Assembly: GCA_017475805.1 (NCBI GenBank)
Contig: JAFVEW010000248.1
Coordinates: forward strand, 1-13,901
DNA: 13,901 nt
Direction of reading: 5' to 3'
From: Synergistaceae bacterium
GTDB taxonomy: Bacteria; Synergistota; Synergistia; Synergistales; Aminobacteriaceae
The notes beneath the pieces were generated by a model, which saw nothing but the letters and a program-made list of their open reading frames with translations, did not search any database and was not told the DNA's origin. The translations under genes and the position numbers were made by a program. Of this stretch, positions 1 to 7,041 are shown piece by piece. Numbering within the stretch: the stretch's first letter is position 1; every line of letters begins with the position of its first letter.

Positions 1-696
1 AATAATAGATCCTACGGTCGGAATGAAATTTAATAAAACAGTCAGAACTCCCCAGCCTGCCGCAAGCTGGACATCGAAGAGTGTTAAAACTATCCATGCG
101 CATATGCCCGTAGCAAAGCTGATTAACGCTAGTGTACCTAAATATTGACTGACTTGTTCTGAAATAGTAAAAAGGATTTTTTTAACACGCTTGGCGTTAT
201 GACCGAAGGCTTTTTCAATTTTTTCGTCTAAATATGGAGCTTCAACTAACATGAACATTAAAAACACGAACGTCATCACGAATTTACTCGAAAGCGCAAT
301 TATTAATGACGAAATATTTTTTGCATTGTCGCGTAAGATTCCCATCCAGTTAAAATTTTTAACAGCTTCGGGAGGAATACTCAACATCTGCATTAAATTC
401 ACGAACCAGTCAATTAATTTATCAGAATAAAGCGCGTAAACGTTCCCGAACTCAACGACTTGAGAGGCAAGAAATCTGAACCCTATCAGCCCGACACATA
501 CAAGAATTGCAAAAACTAAAGCTACATTTAGCCACGCATTCAGCCTTAAAGTTTTTCCTATTTTTATCACCGGCCTCAACATTTGAAGTATGAACCAAGC
601 AATAACCAACGGAATAAATACATTGCTTGCAATGTGAAGGACGGAGCAAAGAGCGATCGACGACAAAAAAACTATAAGGCCAAGAAGCAATTTCAT
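1..696 (-). CDS. AI-2E/PerM family transporter, C-terminus cut by window edge
   Basis: The open frame runs from an ATG at 696 to the left edge and gives 232 residues with no stop. It belongs to the AI-2E/PerM family of polytopic inner-membrane proteins, whose members have been linked to autoinducer-2 export, sodium/proton antiport or general permease roles; the substrate here is unknown. Visible features are a hydrophobic N-terminal pair of helices (about 1-20 and 24-40), another helix near 55-78, a long soluble stretch (about 80-130) with an amphipathic character, then helices near 131-151 and 185-210. The last residues read FNFIPTVGSII, matching the conserved NFIP-x-x-G segment of the family. 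Full members are about 340-370 residues, so roughly a third is missing. The Shine-Dalgarno GGAG lies about 15 nt upstream, a little far. It appears to be a single-gene unit with its own promoter. Confidence 0.85.
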   Translation of the reverse strand, partial: MKLLLGLIVFLSSIALCSVLHIASNVFIPLVIAWFILQMLRPVIKIGKTLRLNAWLNVALVFAILVCVGLIGFRFLASQVVEFGNVYALYSDKLIDWFVNLMQMLSIPPEAVKNFNWMGILRDNAKNISSLIIALSSKFVMTFVFLMFMLVEAPYLDEKIEKAFGHNAKRVKKILFTISEQVSQYLGTLALISFATGICAWIVLTLFDVQLAAGWGVLTVLLNFIPTVGSII

Positions 697-745
697 ATTA
701 AAATATTTTATCTCCTACTCGTGAGAAATTTTTATTATTGAGGCT

Positions 746-751
746 ATTATA
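746..751 (-). promoter_or_regulatory. Putative -10 box for the AI-2E family gene
   Basis: The minus strand reads a perfect TATAAT about 50 nt before the ATG at 696. No good -35 hexamer is seen at 16-18 nt, only a T-rich stretch that also serves as the tail of the neighbouring terminator, so the assignment rests on the -10 box alone. Confidence 0.4.
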
Positions 752-765
752 TCGCGAAATTATTT

Positions 766-796
766 TAATAAAAAAATATCCCGGCTTTCACCGGGA
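766..796 (-). terminator. Intrinsic terminator of the cupin/SUMF1-flavodoxin operon
   Basis: On the minus strand TCCCGG (796-791) and CCGGGA (784-779) form a 6-bp GC-rich stem around the 6-nt loop TGAAAG. A run of seven T interrupted by one A follows. It lies 17 nt past the stop of the SUMF1-flavodoxin gene and separates that operon from the AI-2E gene. Confidence 0.8.
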
Positions 797-812
797 GTGT
801 GAGTATTTCGTA

Positions 813-2171
813 TTATTTGCCAAGATTTTCGAGCCATTCAGCTACATCGCTCTTCAAAGTTCCGCCGCCTGAATAATGAACAGAAAGTCCGTCAGTTATA
901 AAGGCTTTCGGAGCAAGTTTCGCTATGGCCGTGAGAGTTTGTCCAAAACGCCCGCCGCCGTGTGAGCAGAAAGGCATTATCGTTTTGCCGCTGAAATCGT
1001 ATTCTTCAAGAAAAGACGCTATGGGCATCGGTATCGAAGCCCACCAATTAGGATAGCCTAATATTATTGTGTCGTAATGATCAAAATTTTTAATATGATT
1101 TTTAAGTTTCGGCCTTGCCTGTTTACGCTGATCTCTCTGAGCTTCTCTTAAAACAGTGTTGTAATCTTCAGAATAAGAATTTTCAGGTTCAATTTCAAAA
1201 ATTTCCGCGCCTGTCTGTTTTTGAATTTCGTAGGCTATGCCTTGAGTATTGCCGCTCCATGTGAAGTAAGCGATTAAAACATTTTTGCTTTTTGCTGTTG
1301 CTTCTTGAACGGCCTCGCTTGTTATCGTGCCTGTGCCGATAGCTCCATAAACAAGCCTGAAGCCCACATTATATAATTTTCGCTCTTGAGGAGCTGCAGC
1401 TCTGTATGCCGAACGCATGTTCTTAGCAAAATCGTTCCAACCGCCGCCGCGATTGACTCGCCTTGTTCCTGTTTCAGGGCCTGTAGGATTTTCACTGTTA
1501 TTTTCGTCATATGGCGCATAAATATCCCAACACCATTCGCCTACGTTGCCGTGCATATCGTAAAGCCCTAATTTATTAGGCTTGAAGCTACCGACATCCA
1601 AAGTCTCGCCGCGATAAATTCCGGGTTTTGTTGAAAGTTTGCTCTGAGAAAAATAATTTTCTTCTATTTCATACGGATAATGCCCGTAAAAATTTGCTTC
1701 ATCAGCTCCGATTGAGTGTTCAAGGTTAAACGGCGTTGAAGTTCCTGCGCGGCAGGCATATTCCCATTCAGCTTCAGTCGGAAGTCTGTATCCGTTCGAT
1801 GATAAATCCCACGTAACTTTGTTGCCTTCGACTTTATAAGCAGGAGTCAAACCTTCGGTCGCGCTTTTAGCATTGCAAAATAAAATTGCTTCGAGCCAAG
1901 TTACATTCTCGACGGGCTTATTCATTCCGTAAAAACTCGAAGGATTTTCGTCCATTAAGGATTTATATTCGCTCTGTGTAACTTCATGACGTGAGATATA
2001 AAAATCATTCACGAAAACTTCGTGCTGAAGCTCATCATCACTGCGCCAATTTTCTGAATTAGGGCTTCCCATTAAAAATTTTCCACCCTTGACCGCTACA
2101 AATTCATCTTCAAAAGCAACGGCCGCTGACGCGAAAATCAATAATAAAGATAAAATCAAAAATTCTTTCAT
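813..2171 (-). CDS. Exported SUMF1 (FGE-sulfatase) domain fused to a flavodoxin domain
   Basis: The protein has 452 residues. Residues 1-19 are a Sec signal peptide (hydrophobic core, AVA then F), so the product should be periplasmic. Residues about 24-276 form an FGE-sulfatase/SUMF1 domain: GGKFLMGS at 29-36, GYRLPTEAEWEYACRAGT at 127-144, MHGNVGEWCWD at 206-216, RGGGW at 241-245 and VGFRLV at 269-274. The catalytic Cys pair of true formylglycine-generating enzymes, which follows the RGGSW-type motif, is absent (the sequence there is NDFAKNMRSAYR), so sulfatase activation is unlikely. Residues about 297-450 are a flavodoxin-like FMN domain (FTWSGNTQG phosphate loop at 303-311; GYPNWWASIPMP at 372-383; CSHGGGRFG at 402-410). 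It follows the cupin gene by 12 nt, with AGGA 10 nt before the ATG. An exported FMN protein is unusual; a redox role is inferred, and its partner is unknown. Confidence 0.88.
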   Translation of the reverse strand: MKEFLILSLLLIFASAAVAFEDEFVAVKGGKFLMGSPNSENWRSDDELQHEVFVNDFYISRHEVTQSEYKSLMDENPSSFYGMNKPVENVTWLEAILFCNAKSATEGLTPAYKVEGNKVTWDLSSNGYRLPTEAEWEYACRAGTSTPFNLEHSIGADEANFYGHYPYEIEENYFSQSKLSTKPGIYRGETLDVGSFKPNKLGLYDMHGNVGEWCWDIYAPYDENNSENPTGPETGTRRVNRGGGWNDFAKNMRSAYRAAAPQERKLYNVGFRLVYGAIGTGTITSEAVQEATAKSKNVLIAYFTWSGNTQGIAYEIQKQTGAEIFEIEPENSYSEDYNTVLREAQRDQRKQARPKLKNHIKNFDHYDTIILGYPNWWASIPMPIASFLEEYDFSGKTIMPFCSHGGGRFGQTLTAIAKLAPKAFITDGLSVHYSGGGTLKSDVAEWLENLGK

Positions 2172-2183
2172 GAAAAATTTTTC

Positions 2184-2600
2184 CTATTTCAACTTAGCAT
2201 ACTCGTCAGGTTCTACAGGTTCGCACCATTCAGTCGAGGCTTTTTCACCTGAAACTTCAACGGCCAAGTGCTGAAACCAAGAATCTTTAGATGCACCGTG
2301 CCAGTGTTTGACATTAGCAGGAATGTTCACAACATCGCCGGGATTTAATTCTTGAGCTTCTTTGCACCATTCTTGATAATAGCCGCGTCCTGCTACGCAA
2401 ATCAAAATCTGTCCGCCGCCTTTTTCAGCGTGATGAATATGCCAGTGATTTCGGCAGCCTGGCTCGAAAGTTACGTTCGCAATAATTACCTGTTCTTTTG
2501 AAAGCATAGCCAAATAGCTTTGACCATCGAAATATTGCGCGTAGGCATCATTTTCTTCTCCGATTGGGAACGCGCTTAAATTTTTATTAACACTGCTCAT
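2184..2600 (-). CDS. Small single-domain cupin protein
   Basis: This is a 138-residue single-domain cupin. The metal-site histidines are visible in HWHIHH (52-57), followed by a Gln at 64 in the GGGQ segment, and the second cupin motif has PGDVVNIPANVKHWHG (87-102) with His99 and His101. The stretch GRGYYQEW (71-78) is typical of small cupins that accompany carboxymuconolactone decarboxylase-like proteins and flavodoxins in anaerobes. Such proteins are usually of unknown substrate; a metal-dependent role in handling reactive or aromatic compounds is only a guess. It has no signal peptide and should be cytoplasmic, unlike its exported partner. GGGGAG lies about 9 nt before the ATG. It is the first gene of a two-gene operon, with a -10 box 34 nt upstream. 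Confidence 0.87.
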   Translation of the reverse strand: MSSVNKNLSAFPIGEENDAYAQYFDGQSYLAMLSKEQVIIANVTFEPGCRNHWHIHHAEKGGGQILICVAGRGYYQEWCKEAQELNPGDVVNIPANVKHWHGASKDSWFQHLAVEVSGEKASTEWCEPVEPDEYAKLK

Positions 2601-2633
2601 GTCTTAAATCTCCCCTTAATGAAAATTTACTTT

Positions 2634-2661
2634 ATTATACAGACTTAAACACGGCTTTAAG
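2634..2661 (-). promoter_or_regulatory. Sigma-70-type promoter of the cupin operon
   Basis: The minus strand has a perfect TATAAT (2639-2634) with a poor -35 candidate CTTAAA (2661-2656) 16 nt upstream. Transcription would begin near 2627, about 27 nt before the cupin ATG. The -10 box is strong and the -35 weak. Confidence 0.5.
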
Positions 2662-2676
2662 AAAAGAGTATTCTAT

Positions 2677-2878
2677 ATGAAGTTATCGAAGCCTACAACA
2701 GAAAATAAAAATGAATACGGAACTTACACTAAAAGAGCTTTAAAGGACATCATCAAATTTTTGAAAATATGGAACTTAATCAGCCATTTTTTCTTGAGTC
2801 AATTCCAAAAATGTTCTATCGGATTTAATTCAAATGATTCGAGAAAATTTCACGCCCGAGATAGCTGCTAAAAAACTG
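2677..2878 (+). pseudogene. Possible frameshifted remnant of an unidentified gene
   Basis: The 300-nt gap between the cupin promoter and the ssuB-like gene holds no intact gene. Reading the plus strand, protein-like stretches follow one another in different frames: ALKDIIKFL in the frame of the ATG at 2677, then ENMELNQPFFLESIPKMFYR from 2763 in another frame, then DLIQMIRENFTPEIAAKKL from about 2822 in a third, ending at a TAG at 2879. Joined with two shifts they read like one continuous helical protein of about 60 residues. I do not recognise the family. It may be chance in AT-rich DNA. No Shine-Dalgarno is evident before 2677. Confidence 0.2.
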
Positions 2879-2888
2879 TAGAGATTTA

Positions 2889-2911
2889 TAAAAAATTATT
2901 ATCTAAATAAT
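2889..2911 (-). terminator. Weak AT-only hairpin after the ssuB-like gene
   Basis: On the minus strand ATTATT (2911-2906) and AATAAT (2900-2895) enclose a 5-nt loop containing the TAG stop codon, and a run of T follows. The stem has no GC pair, so it would be a poor terminator, but it is the only candidate at the end of the six-gene transporter operon. Confidence 0.25.
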
Positions 2912-3691
2912 ATATTCCGGCTGAGGGTTGGCGGTCGCTAATTCAAATCTATCTAAAATTTCGCGCCTTATATTCAAAAAACTTTCGCCGCCTCTGTGTC
3001 TCGGATGCGGAATTTTTATTGTCATAATCTCGCTGATTTTTCCAGGACGCGGAGTCATTATTATTATTCTGTCAGAAAGATATATAGCTTCGTCAATATC
3101 ATGCGTTACTAAAATCATCGTGGCGTGATTATGTTCGCGGATTTCTAAAAGTTTGTCCTGCATGTCGGCCCTTGTGAAAGAATCAAGCGCACCCATAGGT
3201 TCATCAAGCAGCAAAACTTCAGGGTCATTAATCAATGAACGCGCTATAGCAACTCTTTGAGCCATTCCGCCGCTAATTTGATGAGGATATGAATTTTCAA
3301 AACCTGATAAGCCTATCATTTTTATAAATTCAGGAATTTTATATTTTTCTTCTTTGTAAACGTGCCGGGCTTTTAATCCGAAAGCTATATTTTGCTCAAC
3401 GGTCAGCCACGAAAATAAATTTCCTTGCTGAAATATATATCCTCTTTTGAAGTCAGGGCCGTTGATTTTTTTGCCGTTAATTAAAATTTCGCCTTCTTGA
3501 GGTTTATCAAGCCCTCCGATTAATCTTAATAAAGTCGTCTTGCCGCAGCCGGAGCTTCCTATAATTGACAAAAATTCGCCCTTAAAAACTTCAAAATTTA
3601 TATTTTTTAATGCCTCGACTTTTATTTTAGTGTCGTGTTCGTCAAGATATTCTCTTGAAACATTTTTAATTTTTAATATCGGTTCACTCAC
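2903..3691 (-). CDS. ABC importer ATPase, SsuB/TauB/NrtD type
   Basis: This 262-residue cytoplasmic ATPase would power the SsuC-like permease encoded just upstream. Walker A is GSSGCGKT (45-52), the Q-loop lies in FQQG (87-90), the signature is ISGGMAQR (139-146), Walker B is VLLLDEP (159-165) and the switch His is His197 in LVTHD. The extension ALDSFTRADMQ after Walker B and the IPHPRHR stretch near the C-terminus are typical of nitrate/sulfonate/taurine importer ATPases. The start is GTG, overlapping the permease TGA stop by 4 nt (GTGA), which implies translational coupling. The family covers sulfonates, taurine, nitrate, bicarbonate and pyrimidine precursors, so the sequence alone does not fix the substrate; the leader peptide upstream of the operon argues for a sulfur compound. 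Confidence 0.92.
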   Translation of the reverse strand: MSEPILKIKNVSREYLDEHDTKIKVEALKNINFEVFKGEFLSIIGSSGCGKTTLLRLIGGLDKPQEGEILINGKKINGPDFKRGYIFQQGNLFSWLTVEQNIAFGLKARHVYKEEKYKIPEFIKMIGLSGFENSYPHQISGGMAQRVAIARSLINDPEVLLLDEPMGALDSFTRADMQDKLLEIREHNHATMILVTHDIDEAIYLSDRIIIMTPRPGKISEIMTIKIPHPRHRGGESFLNIRREILDRFELATANPQPEYII

Positions 3692-4677
3692 TTAAACTGT
3701 CCCTCCTGCCAGCGTAATACACGCGATTTTATGACGTTCAAAACTGCAAGAATTAAACTAAACATTAAAGCCATCAATAAGATCGCCGCAAAAACTTTGT
3801 AATATGCTGCCCAAACTTTCACAAGATTTATATAATATCCAAGTCCGCCCGGTTGTCCCATCATCTCGGCAATTACGAGGCATGTAAAAGAACTCGCGCA
3901 GGCCGTTGTTATTCCCGCAAAAATCTGCGGCATTGCGTGAGGCACTGCTACATGAAAAACTAAATACGGGGTTTTTGCTCCCAATGTTCGAGCGGCTTCA
4001 AACTGTGATTTTTCTGTCGTCTGAATGCCGAAGGCCGTCTGCGAAGCTACAGGGAACCACGAGCAAATTGCAATTAAAAAAACTGCTGCTAAAAACGGCG
4101 TCGGAAATAAAGTCAGAGCAAAAGGCATCCAAGCAACCGCAGGGATTATTCCTGTCATTTTCAAGACCGGGTAAACCCAATAATAAATTTTTGGAAACCA
4201 GCCGATTAAAATTCCCGTAGCAACTCCGAGCAATACTCCAGAAAGAAAGCCAGCTCCGAATAATCTTAAAGAATAAAGCAAATTTTCAAAAATATATCCA
4301 CCTTCGATTAAAAACGCTTCCAAAATTTGAGCCGGTCCGGGAAAGAAGGGCTGCGGAGTTATTCGTAATTTTGTTCCGGCAACGTCGAAAATTAATAAAG
4401 CTATACCAAGAGCAAATCTAAACGCAGATTGTTTTATATATTTTTCGCGTCTGAGAGGTTTGAAATATGCTGTAATTCCTGCGATTAAAAAGATTACTAT
4501 CACGCCTGTAAGCACAAGGCAATAAAAAATATTTAGGTCAAGTTCAAAGCCGTATAAATTATATTTAGTTATCTTTAAGCCTTTAGCAACTTGAGGGATA
4601 AAATAATTTCCTGCTATTGCCGCTAAAAATCCTAAATTTGTAATAAAAATAGATTGCAATAATTTTTTCGATGACAT
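3688..4677 (-). CDS. ABC importer permease, SsuC/TauC type with N-terminal extension
   Basis: This is a 329-residue inner-membrane permease of the binding-protein-dependent family. The EAA loop that contacts the ATPase is clear at about 227-246 (EAARTLGAKTPYLVFHVAVP). Family members are commonly about 250-280 residues. The extra length lies at the N-terminus, with two added hydrophobic segments (about 10-28 and 51-70) before the canonical core, which starts near 85. The segment FFPGPAQILEAF (111-122) matches the usual 'P-x-P' entry region of SsuC/TauC proteins. It starts 9 nt after the amino-acid importer ATPase stop and overlaps the SsuB-like start by 4 nt. It should pair with the SsuB-like ATPase and the SsuA-like binding protein at the head of the operon, from which it is separated by three inserted genes. 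Confidence 0.9.
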   Translation of the reverse strand: MSSKKLLQSIFITNLGFLAAIAGNYFIPQVAKGLKITKYNLYGFELDLNIFYCLVLTGVIVIFLIAGITAYFKPLRREKYIKQSAFRFALGIALLIFDVAGTKLRITPQPFFPGPAQILEAFLIEGGYIFENLLYSLRLFGAGFLSGVLLGVATGILIGWFPKIYYWVYPVLKMTGIIPAVAWMPFALTLFPTPFLAAVFLIAICSWFPVASQTAFGIQTTEKSQFEAARTLGAKTPYLVFHVAVPHAMPQIFAGITTACASSFTCLVIAEMMGQPGGLGYYINLVKVWAAYYKVFAAILLMALMFSLILAVLNVIKSRVLRWQEGQFK

Positions 4678-4686
4678 GATTTTATT

Positions 4687-5430
4687 TTATGCTGCTCCAA
4701 GGTGAGCTTGATCTAAGAATTTTATAGTTCGCGGGTGGCTTGGATTATTAAAAACTTTTTCAGGCGTTCCGTCCTCGATGATTATTCCGCTGTCAAGTAA
4801 AAGGACTCGGCTCGAAACATTTTTAACAAATCTCATCTCATGCGATACGACTATCATAGTCATTCCTTCTGAAGCTATTTCGCTCATGACGCCTAAGACC
4901 TCACCGACCCATTCAGGATCAAGCGCGCTCGTAGGCTCATCGAATAAAATTACTTCAGGCTCAACGGCTAAGGCTCGCGCAATTCCTACTCTTTGCTGCT
5001 GGCCGCCTGATAAAAAACTCGGATAAACATCGGCTTTGTTTTTAAGGCCGACTCTCTCAAGTAAAGCGAGTCCTTTTTCGTTAGCTTCGTCTTTTGAAAA
5101 TTTCTTTACGCAAATTAAACTCGTTGTAATGTTTTCAAGAGCCGTTAAATTGCTGAACAAATTATAATGCTGAAAGACCATCGCCGTTTTGCTTCTGAGA
5201 TTTTGAATTTTCTTTTTAGTTGCTGATTTCGCATCAATCTCTGCGCCGGCAATCTCTATAGTTCCTTCGTTGGGAGCTTCGAGCCAATTCATAGTTCGTA
5301 GTAAAGTCGTCTTGCCTGCTCCTGAAGGGCCTATCATAGTAACGACTTCGCCTTTGTTTATGTCGACGTCTATTCCATTCAAGATTATATTATCGCCGAA
5401 ACTTTTTTTAAGGCCGCGAATTTTTATCAT
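4687..5430 (-). CDS. Polar amino acid ABC importer ATPase (GlnQ/TcyC type)
   Basis: The protein has 247 residues from the ATG at 5430. Motifs: Walker A GPSGAGKT (34-41), Q-loop FQHYNLF (86-92), signature LSGGQQQR (140-147), Walker B ILFDEPTSALDP (161-172) and His197 in VVSHEM. FQHYNLF, LSGGQQQR and VVSHEM are the hallmarks of the polar amino acid uptake family (GlnQ, HisP, TcyC). The frame is open up to 5472, but the start at 5430 is chosen because AGGAG lies 11 nt upstream and the protein then begins at the family position (MIKIRGLKKSFG). That start is 1 nt after the permease stop, so the two are coupled. Substrate class is polar amino acids; cystine is favoured by the operon leader, not by the ATPase itself. 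Confidence 0.93.
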   Translation of the reverse strand: MIKIRGLKKSFGDNIILNGIDVDINKGEVVTMIGPSGAGKTTLLRTMNWLEAPNEGTIEIAGAEIDAKSATKKKIQNLRSKTAMVFQHYNLFSNLTALENITTSLICVKKFSKDEANEKGLALLERVGLKNKADVYPSFLSGGQQQRVGIARALAVEPEVILFDEPTSALDPEWVGEVLGVMSEIASEGMTMIVVSHEMRFVKNVSSRVLLLDSGIIIEDGTPEKVFNNPSHPRTIKFLDQAHLGAA

Positions 5431-5431
5431 G

Positions 5432-6145
5432 TTAAAATGCTCTCCTCTCGTATTTTCTTGTTCGTTTCTCAATCATGCTCAAAATTCTTTCCAAAATAAA
5501 GCAGCATATCCAATAAATTAAAGAGACGACTATATAAACTTCAAAAAATCTGAACGAACGCGAACCTATTACTCTCGCGGCTGTCATCATTTCCATTACT
5601 GAAATCGCAAAAACTAAACTCGTTTCTTTCAGGAGCGATATTAAAGAATTTCCGAGAGGCGGCAAAGCTATAGCAAAGGCCTGCGGAAATACAACTTTTC
5701 TCATTGCCTGCGCTGTCGTCATGTTGAGGCTGTAGCACGCTTCAATCTGTCCGGGATCGACTGCGAGCATCGCGCTCCTGATAGTCTCAGACATAAAAGC
5801 CGCACTATTCAAAGCCAATGCAATCACCGCAAAGACTATTGCCGGAATGCCATTGACGCTTAGGCCAAGACCGAACTCTTCATTTAAGGTTCTTAAAAAA
5901 ATCGGAAGACCATAATACGCAAGCAACAGCTGCACCATTTCAGGCGTGCCTCTTATGAAAGAGATATAAACTTTGCAAATTCCTGATAATATTTTTACGT
6001 TGAAATACCGAACGAGAGCAATAGCAAAGCCTAAAATCAAAGCAATAATCCCTGATATAAAAGCAATCTCGAGAGTTACAGGAAGATATGAAATTATTTC
6101 CGGCACTGTCGAGAGCATAAATTTAACATCAAAAACTTTGTTCAT
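5432..6145 (-). CDS. Polar amino acid ABC importer permease (HisM/GlnP/TcyB type)
   Basis: This 237-residue inner-membrane permease has the usual family length and about five hydrophobic segments (near 18-45, 55-82, 101-120, 160-185 and 203-220). The family motif RGTP is at 65-68, and the EAA loop spans about 135-156 (EACYSLNMTTAQAMRKVVFP), with Cys-Tyr replacing the more common Ala-Arg after EA. It is the transmembrane component for the amino-acid-binding protein upstream and the ATPase downstream; a single permease gene implies a homodimer. The gap to the binding protein gene is 69 nt and holds a hairpin. The Shine-Dalgarno is not obvious before the ATG (GTAGACAAC precedes it). Confidence 0.92.
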   Translation of the reverse strand: MNKVFDVKFMLSTVPEIISYLPVTLEIAFISGIIALILGFAIALVRYFNVKILSGICKVYISFIRGTPEMVQLLLAYYGLPIFLRTLNEEFGLGLSVNGIPAIVFAVIALALNSAAFMSETIRSAMLAVDPGQIEACYSLNMTTAQAMRKVVFPQAFAIALPPLGNSLISLLKETSLVFAISVMEMMTAARVIGSRSFRFFEVYIVVSLIYWICCFILERILSMIEKRTRKYERRAF

Positions 6146-6172
6146 GTTGTCTACATAAGCTAAGAATAATAA

Positions 6173-6205
6173 GAGTGAGAAATCAAAACTCCTAACTTCT
6201 CACTC
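6173..6205 (-). terminator. Intercistronic hairpin between binding protein and permease genes
   Basis: On the minus strand GAGTGAGAA (6205-6197) pairs perfectly with TTCTCACTC (6181-6173) over 9 bp, with a 15-nt loop and a T-rich tail (TTATTATTCTT). Hairpins in this position commonly cause partial termination or protect the upstream message, leaving more binding protein than membrane components. The loop carries the heptamer AGGAGTT also found in other gaps of this window. Confidence 0.5.
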
Positions 6206-6207
6206 CT
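6187..6207. repeat. Three heptamer units in the binding protein-permease gap
   Basis: The plus strand reads AACTCCT, AACTTCT, CACTCCT with a 7-nt period, the same unit as in the other three intergenic arrays. It forms the loop and one arm of the 6173-6205 hairpin. Confidence 0.6.
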
Positions 6208-6214
6208 TAATCTT

Positions 6215-7015
6215 TTATTTTCCGAGACGTTCTTCAATTGCGTCTTTCGTTGAGTAGTCGCCGCCAAGATATTTTTCGCTGATTTCTTTTAATTTTCCGT
6301 TAGCTATTAGAGTTTTTAATGCAGGGTCAACGAGAGATTTTAATTTTTCTCCCTTTTCGTCTTTCGTGAAAAGCCAATAAACCGGAGCAAAATCAACATC
6401 GCCGCGAAGAACAAAGTCAACGTTCAAGCCCTGCTCTTTTACAATTAAGGCCGCCGTTACAGGGTTAGTTACTGTTGCGTCAACTCTTTCATTTTCAACG
6501 TCTAACAGCATTTTTGAAATATTGCCGTCGTTGTAAACGATTTTTATTTTTTTGCCGTGTCTGTCGTTCCATTCTTCAAGATGAACAGCCTGCTCTCCGC
6601 CGACGCCGACAGTTACGGTCTTGCCGACTAAATCTTCAATTTTATGAATGTCAGTTCGTCCTCTTAAAAACGCAATCGCTCCAGCTTCCCAAGCGTAAGG
6701 AACATCGCTGTATAAATATCGTGCTTCACGTTGTTCAGTTTTTGCAACTTGGCTCACGATTAAGTCATAGCGTCCGGCTTCAAAGCCTACAAAAATCGAT
6801 GACCAGTCGACAGTTTGAATCTTGAACTCAACCTCAGGGATCAATTCATCGACGGCCTTAGCCACTGCGACGTCATAACCGTCGGGTTCGCCGTTGTCGT
6901 TTATGTAATTGTACGGCGCGAAAGCTCCTTCAGTTGCAATAGTGAAGACTTCAGCAGCAACAGAGCTTGATGCAAACAGCAAAACTAAACTTAAAGCAAA
7001 AATAAAACGCTTCAT
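6215..7015 (-). CDS. Polar amino acid ABC importer periplasmic binding protein
   Basis: The protein has 266 residues. Residues 1-21 are a Sec signal peptide ending in SVAA without a lipobox, so it should be free in the periplasm. The mature part is a family-3 extracellular solute-binding protein: ATEGAFAPYNYINDNGEPDGYDV (27-49) is the classic ligand-entry region, followed by VDWSSIFVGFEAGRYDLIVS (69-88), TEQREARYLYSDVPY (93-107) and the second-lobe segment DLVGKTVTVGVGGE. The EAGRYD and TEQR segments place it near cystine/general amino acid binders such as TcyJ/TcyK/FliY, but I cannot separate these by eye. GGAGG lies 9 nt before the ATG, and it starts 26 nt after the SsuA-like gene. Operon position behind a Met/Cys-rich leader supports a sulfur amino acid as ligand; that part is inference. 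Confidence 0.9.
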   Translation of the reverse strand: MKRFIFALSLVLLFASSSVAAEVFTIATEGAFAPYNYINDNGEPDGYDVAVAKAVDELIPEVEFKIQTVDWSSIFVGFEAGRYDLIVSQVAKTEQREARYLYSDVPYAWEAGAIAFLRGRTDIHKIEDLVGKTVTVGVGGEQAVHLEEWNDRHGKKIKIVYNDGNISKMLLDVENERVDATVTNPVTAALIVKEQGLNVDFVLRGDVDFAPVYWLFTKDEKGEKLKSLVDPALKTLIANGKLKEISEKYLGGDYSTKDAIEERLGK

Positions 7016-7041
7016 TAAAAAATACCTCCGTCAATTATTTT

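Noticed and set aside
813..2171. Functional formylglycine-generating (sulfatase-activating) enzyme
   Set aside because: The two catalytic cysteines after the RGGxW motif are missing, and no sulfatase gene is nearby.
3906..4220. 104-codon plus-strand open frame
   Set aside because: It is opposite the SsuC-like permease gene, whose EAA motif and membrane segments are clear; no independent coding signal was seen.
5431..5472. Upstream ATG (5472) for the amino acid importer ATPase
   Set aside because: It would overlap the permease by 41 nt and add 14 residues not typical of the family, while the ATG at 5430 has a well-placed AGGAG.
6475..6825. 116-codon plus-strand open frame
   Set aside because: It lies opposite the amino-acid-binding protein gene and is Arg/Leu/Cys-rich with no family features, as expected for an antisense frame.
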